Source: Tolypothrix sp. PCC 7910 | GTDB taxonomy: Bacteria > Cyanobacteriota > Cyanobacteriia > Cyanobacteriales > Nostocaceae | Reading direction: 5' to 3' | Assembly: GCF_011769525.1 (NCBI RefSeq) | Contig: NZ_CP050440.1 | Location: forward strand, 1,179,501-1,243,500 | DNA: 64,000 nucleotides | In this document: positions 19,855-28,120 of the stretch, piece by piece | Layout: every line of letters starts with the position of its first letter | Numbering within the stretch: the first letter of the stretch is position 1 | The notes under the pieces: model-generated | What the model saw: the letters and a program-made list of their open reading frames with translations, nothing else | Database searches by the model: none | Told to the model about the DNA's origin: nothing | Program-made: the position numbers and the translations under genes

Positions 19855-21186
19855 TTACCCCATTTTCTGACATCGCTTTCCTGTCCACTTCTCCCAGCGC
19901 CCAATTCCCCGGCTGATTAACTCCGGTTGCTCGTCGCCAATAAAACAAATTCGCCCCATCCTTTCGCAAGCAATTAGAACTTCACCATTCCCCATAAAAG
20001 GCGCAATTACAAAATTATTGGGACTGGTATATAAATTAATTAAGTAATTGACGATTGCTTCTACACCTTCAAGATTAATTGCTGTTTGTGGCTGGGATAG
20101 AGATTGATGAGAGAAAATCCCTACATAGATATTTCCTAACAGTAATTCGTATTGAAAAGGCATTTGATTGTGCCTATAGAATTCGTAAATTTGCCCTTGC
20201 GATCGCAGTACTGCTACAACCCGCGCTTCCCCAGCCAAGTAATTATGGTTCCAAGTTGAGGAAACAGTTGCGATCGCCAATGCTGCATCCGAGGGTAGCA
20301 GGTTCATGAAATCCTGCTTGGAAGTGTCGCCACAATATACCAAATGTCGCCCCAGCATCAATTCCTCACCCACTGTCACATTAATAGCTGAGTTTGCTAA
20401 TTTGCCGCTTGACTCTTCAGAGGGACGCTGGTTTTTCTTGATCAGTAACTTTGCTTCTTTCTCTGCCAAAGCACTGTTGTAGGCTAAAATCTGTAAATCT
20501 TTTTGCTGATTTCGCACCTCAGCTAGCAATTTTGCTTGTTTTTGTGCGACTTGGATATCTCCTTGCGTCTGGGCTAATTCCAGCGCCTGCTGTGCGGCTT
20601 CTGCTAAAGCGCGTTCCTGACTACCAGCTCTGGCTATTTTCAATAAAGCTGTGGGACTTTCTGCGATCGCAGTCCCTTTAATCATCTGTTTGACATCAGG
20701 GTGAATCCCTTTGGCTATCTGCTTTCCATGCTGAAACGTGCGCTCAGAGTAGCCAGCTTCCTTCGCTAACTCCACAGTTCGTTTTTGAGGTAGTGAAATC
20801 ATTTCACCACCTTTGAGAGTATGTTGATTATCTCCCGCCTTCGCCCGCAATCCCATGCGTTCCAAAATGCGATCGCGCTCTAACCATAATTCTGAGCGTT
20901 CTAGGGGTTCTAGCTCATTGCGGATTAAATTCTCATCAATTTCCGCCAAACGCGCTTGATCTGGCCCTTGGTAAGTCACAATATTACACGCGATCGCATC
21001 TAACCCCAACAGCTTACAAGCCGTCAACCGATGCAATCCCGCAATCAAATTCAGCTTTTGATCCACCGTAATCGGATTCAACAGACCATTAGCCTTAATT
21101 GATTCCTTCAACTCATTCACCTTATCACCCTTAATCGGGCGACGATTGCAACCAACGAGAATCTGATTTATTGGCACAATAGGCAT
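19855..21186 (-). CDS. ParB/Srx-like domain fused to a degenerate DNA methylase domain
   Basis: A 443-residue protein. Residues 1-100 are a ParB N-terminal-like domain with the nucleotide-binding GxHR motif (AGLHR at 49-53) and the following ENLIRNELEP segment. Residues about 130-190 resemble a helix-turn-helix (YSERTFQHGKQIAKG). Residues 210-270 are a long Gln/Ala coiled region. From about 285 it follows the layout of ParB-linked N6/N4 DNA methylases (LMLGRHLVYCGDTSKQ, and FMGNGEVLIACERMGR as the AdoMet-binding motif), but the expected DPPY catalytic motif is replaced around ATVSSTWNHNYL. The methylase half is therefore probably inactive or repurposed. Related ParB-methylase fusions occur in phages and mobile elements. 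It is upstream of the CHAT gene on the same strand, now separated by an IS. Confidence 0.8.
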   Translation of the reverse strand: MPIVPINQILVGCNRRPIKGDKVNELKESIKANGLLNPITVDQKLNLIAGLHRLTACKLLGLDAIACNIVTYQGPDQARLAEIDENLIRNELEPLERSELWLERDRILERMGLRAKAGDNQHTLKGGEMISLPQKRTVELAKEAGYSERTFQHGKQIAKGIHPDVKQMIKGTAIAESPTALLKIARAGSQERALAEAAQQALELAQTQGDIQVAQKQAKLLAEVRNQQKDLQILAYNSALAEKEAKLLIKKNQRPSEESSGKLANSAINVTVGEELMLGRHLVYCGDTSKQDFMNLLPSDAALAIATVSSTWNHNYLAGEARVVAVLRSQGQIYEFYRHNQMPFQYELLLGNIYVGIFSHQSLSQPQTAINLEGVEAIVNYLINLYTSPNNFVIAPFMGNGEVLIACERMGRICFIGDEQPELISRGIGRWEKWTGKRCQKMG

Positions 21187-21917
21187 AACTACTGTTCTTC
21201 AGTGCAGCCAGTCAAAACACCAACCATAGCATTAAGATATCAATAGTCAAGGGGCATGGGGCATTGGGCATTGGTAATCGGTAATTGGTAATTGGTAATT
21301 GGAATATCTCCCAGTCCCCAGTCCCCAGTCCCCAGTCCCCAGTCCCCAGTCCCCAGTCCCCAATCCCCAATCCCCAATCCCCAATCCCCAATTTTCCCAG
21401 ACTGTCTAATGGTACACAAATGAATTAACAGTAATTGATTGATAATATTAATGTGAGTTGATTAGCCATAATATTTGAGAGCTAAATGAGGAAAATTACT
21501 TAGTGTATATTAATCGTTTCCTCGTCATTTGTTCAGAATATTATGGAGATTCAATAACAAATAAGACAGGGAAAACTGATTGACAAGCTAAAGTGTTTTT
21601 GCAATACTTTAACAAAGCTTTATCCGAGTTTTCTAGTCATATCAATCAGCGCTACATTATTTGGGAGATTTTTTGTTGCTAGCGCTACTTAATTCTTAAG
21701 TTACGGGATTTGTTGACTGTAGAAGATAAAACTAAGGATGCTTAGTAGTAGCGTAACTAGCAATTCAGCTAAACCAAATTTAGTTTGCATATCTATAGCC
21801 AAGTTCTGAGTGCTGAATATAAAACAAGTTGATTTAAAGCTTTGAGTAATCAACACCATTCAGCAACAGATGCAAGAGTACAAAATTATATCGAGAGGTA
21901 GGGGCACGGCAGCATAC
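21187..21917. other. Gene-free region upstream of the ParB-like gene
   Basis: No gene is seen. A GGTAATT run (about 21272-21301) and a long CCCCAGT/CCCCAAT heptamer tract (21310-21393) lie near the start. The remainder is AT-rich with no recognisable feature. The heptamer tract switches from CCCCAGT to CCCCAAT units half way along. Confidence 0.6.
21310..21393. repeat. Heptamer tandem repeat (CCCCAGT then CCCCAAT)
   Basis: About twelve consecutive 7-bp units: first CCCCAGT units, then CCCCAAT units. It belongs to the short tandemly repeated repetitive class typical of heterocystous cyanobacteria. Confidence 0.9.
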
Positions 21918-22123
21918 GTGTCAACTGAATGTGAAACCACACTAAACCCATAGCCCGCCTCCGAATTAATTCGGAGTCTAATAGCAAAAGTAAGCTAAAG
22001 CTAACTAAAAATTATCATTTATTCCCAGTTTACTTTAGTAAACTTTGCCTATGGCCCTTGGAATTCATTCCAAGGCGAGTATGAAAGCCTAGCAAATAAG
22101 CTATCTGTGTCTTAAGTTTACAC
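21918..22123. mobile_element. Solitary 206-bp hairpin MITE
   Basis: A single copy of the same element that forms the 12389-14433 array. It starts GTGTCAACTGAATGTG and ends AAGTTTACAC (one change in the terminal repeat). The internal inverted arms and small palindromes are conserved, with a few substitutions. It interrupts a GGGCACGGCAG...GGGCAGTGCC dispersed palindrome, whose halves lie at 21901-21913 and 22128-22138, which shows where it inserted. Confidence 0.85.
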
Positions 22124-22546
22124 CTCTGGGCAGTGCCGTGACCTTACGGGTATACTCATTAATCCTTGTATCTTGCTGGGTTTTATAGGCATTATTGGCG
22201 TTGCTTTAATTCATATTTAGTGCTTCTAAACGGAGAATATCGGCTTGTAACGAATAATCTTTCTAAGCATAAAAGCGTAAAAAAATTACCTACAACTAAT
22301 CAGACTTATCTCATGTTTGACAGTCGAATAAAGGATGAAGAATGAATCTTGAGTTGAGATACAAATTAGTATTTAAAAAGCTGATTTTATCTCATATAAG
22401 ATAACTAGGTTACCAATTAATTTACTTCATATCATCCTGAACTTTTAGACTGAGTTTAAACAGCATAAAGTGGGATAAGTCGAATGTAATCAAGTGAGAT
22501 AGACCTTTAAATTATTCCCCCGACACAGCAAAACTGGAATAAAAAT

Positions 22547-23752
22547 ATGACAGCAAACAAGGAAAATCCGTTATTCTCTAAACCTATTCATCGGTGGCAA
22601 ATTGTTTTAGGAGTTTCTGTCATCTTAGCTACTGGGTTAGCATCTTTTTACGGTTTATCAACATTATTCTTTCGCTCTAATCTTTACACTCGCCCAACTA
22701 ATACCCCTACAAAACCTGCACCTGCAAAAGTTGCAATTACGGCTTTAGGACGTTTACAGCCGGAAGGCGAAATTACTTATTTGTCTGCACCTAATTCTAT
22801 TAACGGTGTACGAGTTGAAAAACTCTTGGTTAAGGAAGGAGACAAGGTACAGGCTGGACAAGTATTAGCTTACCTGGAAGACTACAATCGCGCGACAGCA
22901 GCTTTGCAACAAGCTTTAGACAAACTGCAAGTAGCTAAAGCCCAACTAGCGCAGGTAAAATCTGGTGCGAAAACTGGAGATATTGACGCGCAAAAAGCAA
23001 CGATCGCCAGCTTACAATCGCAATTAAAAGGAGATGTAGCAACCCAAGAAGCCACAATTGCACGTCTCCAGGCGCAGGTAGAAAATGCCAAAACCGAAAA
23101 CGATCGCTATCAGCAATTGTTTAAACAAGGTGCGATCGCAGCTTCCGTAGGCGATAGCAAAGCACTGCAACTCAAAACTACACAACAGCAGCTTGAAGAA
23201 GCCAAAGCTACCAAGAAACGTACTCAAGACACCCTGCAAAGCCAAATTAAACAAGCACAATCGCAACTTAGCAGTGTCAAAGAAGTACGTCCTGTAGATG
23301 TGGAAGTAGCACAAACCCAAGTTAGAAGTGCCACAACTGCAGTCAAACAAGCAAAAGCCGACCTCGATTTAACCTACATCAAATCGCCCATCGATGGCAC
23401 AATTTTGAAAATTCATGCCAGAACCGGCGAAGTAATTGCTACTTCCGGCTTTGCTGAGATAGGTAACATATCTCAAATGTACGTGGTTGCAGAAGTCTAC
23501 CAAACCGATATTCAAAAAGTGCGTAAAGGTCAAAAAGTGACCATTACTAGCCCAGCCATTGTAGGAAAATTGCAAGGAACCGTAGCAGATGTAGGTTGGC
23601 AGGTTGAGAAGCAAAGTATCTTCAGCCTCAACCCCAGTTCCGACACCGATCGCAAAATTATCGAGGTCAAAATCTGCATAGACGATCCAAAAGAAAGTGC
23701 CAAAGTATCACGCCTCACCAACTTACAAGTGGATGTAGCAATTCATATTTAG
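22547..23752 (+). CDS. hgdB: HgdB, DevB-like membrane fusion protein of the HGL exporter
   Basis: A 401-residue HlyD/DevB-type periplasmic adaptor. A short cytoplasmic N-terminus and one membrane helix (about residues 18-42, IVLGVSVILATGLASFYGLSTLFF) are followed by a lipoyl/barrel-sandwich half (LGRLQPEGEITYLSAP, VKEGDKVQAGQVLAYLED). Residues about 105-260 form a long antiparallel coiled-coil hairpin; the second lipoyl half (SPIDGTILKIHARTGEVI) and beta-barrel follow. It would bridge the inner-membrane permease HgdC to a TolC-like outer-membrane channel (HgdD in Anabaena). First gene of the plus-strand half of the HGL locus, 239 bp ahead of hgdC. In Anabaena sp. PCC 7120 the homologues HgdB/HgdC are needed for a normal HGL layer. 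Confidence 0.88.
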   Translation: MTANKENPLFSKPIHRWQIVLGVSVILATGLASFYGLSTLFFRSNLYTRPTNTPTKPAPAKVAITALGRLQPEGEITYLSAPNSINGVRVEKLLVKEGDKVQAGQVLAYLEDYNRATAALQQALDKLQVAKAQLAQVKSGAKTGDIDAQKATIASLQSQLKGDVATQEATIARLQAQVENAKTENDRYQQLFKQGAIAASVGDSKALQLKTTQQQLEEAKATKKRTQDTLQSQIKQAQSQLSSVKEVRPVDVEVAQTQVRSATTAVKQAKADLDLTYIKSPIDGTILKIHARTGEVIATSGFAEIGNISQMYVVAEVYQTDIQKVRKGQKVTITSPAIVGKLQGTVADVGWQVEKQSIFSLNPSSDTDRKIIEVKICIDDPKESAKVSRLTNLQVDVAIHI

Positions 23753-23991
23753 TCATTGGGCATGGGGCATAGGGCATGGGGCATTGGGCATCGTTATACC
23801 ATTTTGGATTTTGGATTGAGAATTAGTCTATTTGTAAGAATTATGTCAATCCATCTGTCGCATTCTTTTTTCAACTTGGTATTAACTACGTAAAGAAAAA
23901 ACCCCCAATTACCCATTACCAAACCCCAAACCCCAAATGACCAATGACCAATGACAAATGACCAATAACAAATGACAAATGACAAAAATTC
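23753..23991. repeat. hgdB-hgdC gap with MITE-like TTATACC...GGTATTA element
   Basis: Contains GGGCATGGGGCAT tandem repeats (about 23759-23792), one 91-bp copy (23794-23884) of a dispersed element with TTATACCA / TTGGTATTA ends and an internal CTGTCGCATTCTTTTTTCAA block, and CAAATGACCAATGAC repeats (about 23933-23985) immediately before hgdC. The same element recurs at 34201-34307 and 59236-59339. Confidence 0.7.
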
Positions 23992-25170
23992 ATGAATTTT
24001 AAGATTCCTTTAGCATGGCTACAATTAGTCCAGCAAAAAGTTCGTTTTCTGGTAGCTGTAGCGGGGATTGCTTTTATTGTACTGCTGATGTTTATTCAGC
24101 TAGGTTTCCAAGATGCACTTTATTCTAGTGCTACTGCAGTACATCAAAGCTTGAAAGGAGATTTGTTTGTAGTTAGTTCTCAATACAAATCTTTGACCTC
24201 CAATCAAAGCTTTTCTCGGACTCGTTTATATCAAGCTTTGGGGTTTGATGGTGTTGAGTCTGTTAGCCCCATGTATGTGCAATTTGCCAAATTGAAAAAC
24301 CCGGTAAATAGCGAGAAATATTCCATCTATGTGATTGGGTTTGATCCAGGCAGATCTGTTTTAAATATCCCAGAGGTAGAAGAGAATTTAGATAAACTCA
24401 AAATTACGGACATGATGCTGTTTGACAGAGATTCACGTTCCGAATTTGGGCCGATCGCAGAAAGATTTGATCAAGGTCAGACAGAACAGACTGTTGAAAT
24501 CTTCCCCTTCAATTCCTTAGTTGGTTATCGCGTTAGAGTTGCAGGCTTATTCAGTTTGGGCCCTTCCTTTGGGGTAGATGGTAACTTAATTGTTAGCGAT
24601 TCAACTTTTCTCAGAATCAATCCCAACACCCGCCCCGCGGAAATGATTGACGTGGGTGTGATTACCTTAAAACCTGGTACAGATGCTAATAAGGTGCTGA
24701 AAGATTTACAAGCATCCTTACCTAATGATGTGCAAGTTTTTACATACCAAGGTTTCATTGATTTCGAGAAACAATATTGGGCTGTGAGAACACCAATTGG
24801 TTTTATTCTCAGCTTGATGCTAACAATGGCTTCTGTTGTCGGTGTAGTAATTGTTTACCAAATTCTCTACAGCAACATTGCTACACAGTTTGTTGCTTAT
24901 GCAACATTAAAAGCTATGGGTTATGCCAATAGATATTTATTAAATGTTGTCTTTCAACAAGCTTTGATATTGGCAGTTTTAAGTTATATACCCGGATTTA
25001 TCTTCTCCGTGCTGCTATATGATTTTGCCATGAAAGCCACAAAGCTGCCTATTGTGATGACATTTAATAATGCGGCATTAGTCTTTGTGTCAGCCACATT
25101 AATGTGTTTAACTTCAGGGTCTTTAGCTATCAACAAATTACGTTCTGCAGACCCGGCTGATATTTTCTAA
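23992..25170 (+). CDS. hgdC: HgdC, DevC-like ABC transporter permease
   Basis: A 392-residue permease of the DevC/MacB-FtsX type. It has one N-terminal membrane helix (about 20-42), a large periplasmic domain (about 45-265, including VIGFDPGRSVLNIPEV and VGYRVRVAGLFSLGPSFGVDG), then three C-terminal helices of an FtsX domain (about 270-390). It should pair with HgdB to move heterocyst glycolipids out of the cytoplasmic membrane. No DevA-type ATPase gene adjoins it: the next gene is the epimerase hgdA, as in Anabaena, so the ATPase must be supplied from another locus. The start codon overlaps the end of a CAAATGAC repeat tract. Confidence 0.87.
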   Translation: MNFKIPLAWLQLVQQKVRFLVAVAGIAFIVLLMFIQLGFQDALYSSATAVHQSLKGDLFVVSSQYKSLTSNQSFSRTRLYQALGFDGVESVSPMYVQFAKLKNPVNSEKYSIYVIGFDPGRSVLNIPEVEENLDKLKITDMMLFDRDSRSEFGPIAERFDQGQTEQTVEIFPFNSLVGYRVRVAGLFSLGPSFGVDGNLIVSDSTFLRINPNTRPAEMIDVGVITLKPGTDANKVLKDLQASLPNDVQVFTYQGFIDFEKQYWAVRTPIGFILSLMLTMASVVGVVIVYQILYSNIATQFVAYATLKAMGYANRYLLNVVFQQALILAVLSYIPGFIFSVLLYDFAMKATKLPIVMTFNNAALVFVSATLMCLTSGSLAINKLRSADPADIF

Positions 25171-25345
25171 TTTTGACTCTTGTCGGTGTCTTTGTTCCTC
25201 TGTGCTAGATAAATTATTTTCTCAATACATAGACACTTAGCTAAAACAGATATTCATAGCCTAATCACTTTGTTAAGTAGTTGACAGTCAACAGTTAACA
25301 GTTAACAGTCAACACAATTATCCCTTCATCAATCATCTCTGCTTT

Positions 25346-26350
25346 ATGAACTTTGAAAATAAAACTATTCTGATTACCGGAATTGACGAATTCATTGGCT
25401 ATCGTGCGGCTGAGTTAGCCATAGCCAAGGGAATGAAAGTCAAAGGAATACAAAGTTCTGGTACTCAGGATACAAAAGCAAAAAATTTAGGCGTTGAGGT
25501 GATTGTTGGTAAAATTAACGATGCCAAAACTGCTCAAAAAGCTTGTGAGGGAGTAGACATCGTTTTACATACCGCTCAACTTGCTCAAGAAGCTGGCCCT
25601 CTCAAAGATTTTCGTGAGGTAAATGTTGACGGAACCATCACAATAGCGAAAGCAGCTAAAAGTGCTGGTGTGAAAACATTTGTGCATCTTTCTAGTGTAT
25701 TGGTGTATGGGTTTAATTATAGCGATCGCGTCACTGAATCTGAGCCGCTAGCTGAAGAAAGCAACCCCTACTGTCAAACTAAAATTGAAGCAGAAGTTGT
25801 ATTATTACCACTCAATAACCCGCCAGATTTTGGTGTAATTGTAATTCGTGCCGGCGATGTTTACGGGCCAGGATGTATCCCCTGGGTAGCACGTCCAGTT
25901 CATTTTATGCGCCAAAAATTATTCGCCTATGCTAATGATGAACATGGCGTGATCAATCATGTATATGTTGATAATTTGATTGATGCTATCTTCCTAGCTA
26001 TTGAAAAAGAAAGCTACGGCGAAATCTTCAATATCACCGACGGGGAAAACACTTCTTGGAAAGAGTATTTTACCCGTTTAGCTGCAATATCTGGTTCACC
26101 AGAACCTATGTCTATCGGTAAAGATGAAATCAAATTATTTTTGAAATTGCGCGTTCAAGGACAAAAGTTATTTCGTAAAAAAGCCGATATTCTTCCAGAG
26201 TCTATAGATTTTATGACTCGTCCCTACGCTTGTTCAATTGAGAAAGCCCAAAACCTCTTAAATTATGCACCAAAAATTAATTTGGAAGAAGGCTTACAAA
26301 TTACCAAAGAATGGCTAGAAAAAACAGACCTACAAAACCTAATGAAATAG
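25346..26350 (+). CDS. hgdA: HgdA, UDP-galactose 4-epimerase-like extended SDR
   Basis: A 334-residue NAD-dependent epimerase/dehydratase-family protein. The Rossmann start is TGIDEFIG, so the second Gly of the usual GxxGxxG is Glu15. The catalytic Ser is in HLSSVLVYG and YxxxK is present (PYCQTKIEAE). The C-terminal half (GEIFNITDGENTSWKEY) matches the family. In Anabaena sp. PCC 7120 the gene in this position (HgdA) is reported as a UDP-galactose 4-epimerase that affects HGL composition. It would provide or balance the sugar donor for HglT. Lies 175 bp after hgdC; a strong hairpin follows its stop. Confidence 0.83.
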   Translation: MNFENKTILITGIDEFIGYRAAELAIAKGMKVKGIQSSGTQDTKAKNLGVEVIVGKINDAKTAQKACEGVDIVLHTAQLAQEAGPLKDFREVNVDGTITIAKAAKSAGVKTFVHLSSVLVYGFNYSDRVTESEPLAEESNPYCQTKIEAEVVLLPLNNPPDFGVIVIRAGDVYGPGCIPWVARPVHFMRQKLFAYANDEHGVINHVYVDNLIDAIFLAIEKESYGEIFNITDGENTSWKEYFTRLAAISGSPEPMSIGKDEIKLFLKLRVQGQKLFRKKADILPESIDFMTRPYACSIEKAQNLLNYAPKINLEEGLQITKEWLEKTDLQNLMK

Positions 26351-26358
26351 TTTAATAG

Positions 26359-26388
26359 TGCTGAGTCCTTAACCTTCAGGACTCAGCA
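26359..26388 (+). terminator. Hairpin after hgdA
   Basis: A perfect 11-bp stem (TGCTGAGTCCT with AGGACTCAGCA) around an 8-base loop. No U-tract follows, so it may be an attenuating or RNA-processing hairpin rather than a classical terminator. The TGCTGAGTCC and CAGCACTTAGCA text around it is also a dispersed cyanobacterial repeat. Confidence 0.5.
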
Positions 26389-26414
26389 TTCAGCACTTAG
26401 CACTACCAAACATT

Positions 26415-27401
26415 ATGACCAATTCTCTGCGGCGCTTAAGCATTGGACTCCCTGTATATAACGGCGAGAAATTTATCCGTGAGTCCATAGATTGTATTCT
26501 GAATCAAACATTCCAAGATTTTGAATTAATTATTTCTGATAACGCCTCTACAGATAATACCGAAGAAATTTGTAGAGAGTATGCTGCTAAAGATAACCGT
26601 ATTCGCTATTACCGTAACGCCACAAATATCGGTTGCGCTCGAAACTTTAATCGCGCTTTTGAATTGTCTACAGGCGAATATTTTAAATGGGTAGCCTATG
26701 ACGATTTACACGCACCAAATTTTCTCCAAAGATGTATAGAAATTCTTGACCAAGACCCAACAGTAGTTTTGTGTCATTCCCATACATATTACATTGATGA
26801 ACAGGGAAAATTTATCCAAACCTACGATATTAAATTTAAAACTGACTCATCAAAACCACAAGAACGTTTTCAAGAGTTGCTGACAAAGCATTACTGTTAT
26901 CAAATATATGGTGTAATTCGCGCCGATGCTATCAGAAAATCTCCATATATTATTGGATGTGCAGCAGCCGACGCAATTTTTTTATTAAGGATTGCCTTAC
27001 TTGGTCGGTTTTATGAAATTCCTGAATATCTCTTTTTTGCTCGTAGCCATCCCCAACAATCAATGAGTATGTTTTTACCAAACTACTTATTGGCTAACAG
27101 CAATAATCAAAAAGAATTACTCAGCGTATTACCAGATTTTTATGGTTATGCTGTGTGGTTTGATACAGCAAATGCCGGAAAAATTATCTTCCCACATTGG
27201 AGAATTTTAGGGGAAGTTTTGCTGTCAATTTGGAAGTCACCGCTGAATAGGCAGGAAAAATTATCTTGCTTGCTCGGGATGCCAAAACGTTTACAGGGAA
27301 CTGAATATTTATTGCTTAAAGACTTACAGATAGCTGCTCAAACTCTGTGGAAAAACCGCCAAAACTTTTATCAACGTTTGTCAGTTTTGAGCGGCGGCTG
27401 A
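26415..27401 (+). CDS. Family 2 glycosyltransferase
   Basis: A 328-residue GT-A fold enzyme. The N-terminal nucleotide-binding strand is SIGLPVYNGEKFIRESID, with DNASTDNTEE at about 43-52 and the metal-binding acidic cluster in AYDDLHAPNF. There is no predicted membrane helix, so it is likely cytosolic or peripheral. Same strand as hgdBCA, 64 bp after hgdA, before the DUF2141 gene. It may add or extend the sugar headgroup of envelope glycolipids or polysaccharide; the acceptor cannot be told from sequence. ATG at 26415, with no strong ribosome-binding site visible. Confidence 0.85.
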   Translation: MTNSLRRLSIGLPVYNGEKFIRESIDCILNQTFQDFELIISDNASTDNTEEICREYAAKDNRIRYYRNATNIGCARNFNRAFELSTGEYFKWVAYDDLHAPNFLQRCIEILDQDPTVVLCHSHTYYIDEQGKFIQTYDIKFKTDSSKPQERFQELLTKHYCYQIYGVIRADAIRKSPYIIGCAAADAIFLLRIALLGRFYEIPEYLFFARSHPQQSMSMFLPNYLLANSNNQKELLSVLPDFYGYAVWFDTANAGKIIFPHWRILGEVLLSIWKSPLNRQEKLSCLLGMPKRLQGTEYLLLKDLQIAAQTLWKNRQNFYQRLSVLSGG

Positions 27402-27437
27402 TTACTTCCCAATCATACCATTTGAGGAGACTCATAC

Positions 27438-27914
27438 ATGATGTTAAAACTATCTAAAATTACAGCCTTAGCGATCGCAACTTTCGCCAGCCTCACCTCC
27501 ATTCAGCTTGTGAATGCTGCACCAGCGCAAACCCTGACTGTGGTGGTTAATGGTATCAAACACCAAAAGGGACAAATTTGTATCGGCGTTTACTCTCAAG
27601 ACAAAGAGAAGGGATTTCCTTCCAATACGTCCAATGTATCGCAAGGTGTTTGTAAAAAAATTACAGGTAGCACCTTAAAACACCAATTCTCCGGCTTAAA
27701 GCCTGGAAATTACGCTGTCGCCATCGTTGACGATCAAAATGGCGATCGCAAAGTCAATAAAGACTTTTTCGGTATTCCCACTGAAGGATTTGGTATTTCC
27801 AACAACCCCACAGTCTCCATTCAAACTGGAACACCCAAATTCCGCGATGCTAGTTTTGCGGTCAACAAAAACACCACTGTCAACATCACAGTGAAATATT
27901 CCCTCGATCCCTAA
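27438..27914 (+). CDS. DUF2141 secreted protein
   Basis: A 158-residue protein with a typical signal peptide (KLSKITALAIATFASLTSIQ, then cleavage after VNA-A near residue 29). The mature part matches DUF2141: alternating beta strands with GQICIGVYSQDKEKGFP and a LKPGNYAVAIVDDQNGDRKVN segment, suggesting an Ig-like or transthyretin-like sandwich. It would act in the periplasm or cell envelope. Two ATG codons are adjacent (27438 and 27441), preceded by a GAGGAG ribosome-binding site. Its place inside the glycolipid export and glycosylation series suggests an envelope role, but no function is established. Confidence 0.85.
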   Translation: MMLKLSKITALAIATFASLTSIQLVNAAPAQTLTVVVNGIKHQKGQICIGVYSQDKEKGFPSNTSNVSQGVCKKITGSTLKHQFSGLKPGNYAVAIVDDQNGDRKVNKDFFGIPTEGFGISNNPTVSIQTGTPKFRDASFAVNKNTTVNITVKYSLDP

Positions 27915-28120
27915 TACAAAAAGGTTGGCGTAGGGTGTGTTGTCGCCAAGCGCCGCACCATGCGATCGCAATTCTAGGGTAGGGTGTGTTGTCGCGCAGC
28001 GCAACGCACCACCTGAGGACAATTCACGGTGCGTTAGCCTCCGGCGTAACGCACCCTACAAAATTTGTAATTACGAATTGATATGGCTCATCACCGCTTC
28101 TTGAGGAGGCTCTACAATTA
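27915..28120. repeat. Dispersed GTAGGGTGTGTTGTCGC / GCGTAACGCACCCTAC repeat
   Basis: An inverted-repeat-like stretch (about 27929-28062) with two GTAGGGTGTGTTGTCGC copies and a GGTGCGTTAGCC...GTAACGCACCCTAC end. Its parts also occur at 11685-11780 and 14557-14590. A GAGGAGG ribosome-binding sequence precedes the next gene. Confidence 0.6.

Noticed and set aside
22275-22292. NtcA-type site upstream of hgdB (GTA...TAC)
   Set aside because: The spacing is seven bases rather than eight and it lies in an A-run; no matching -10 element was found.
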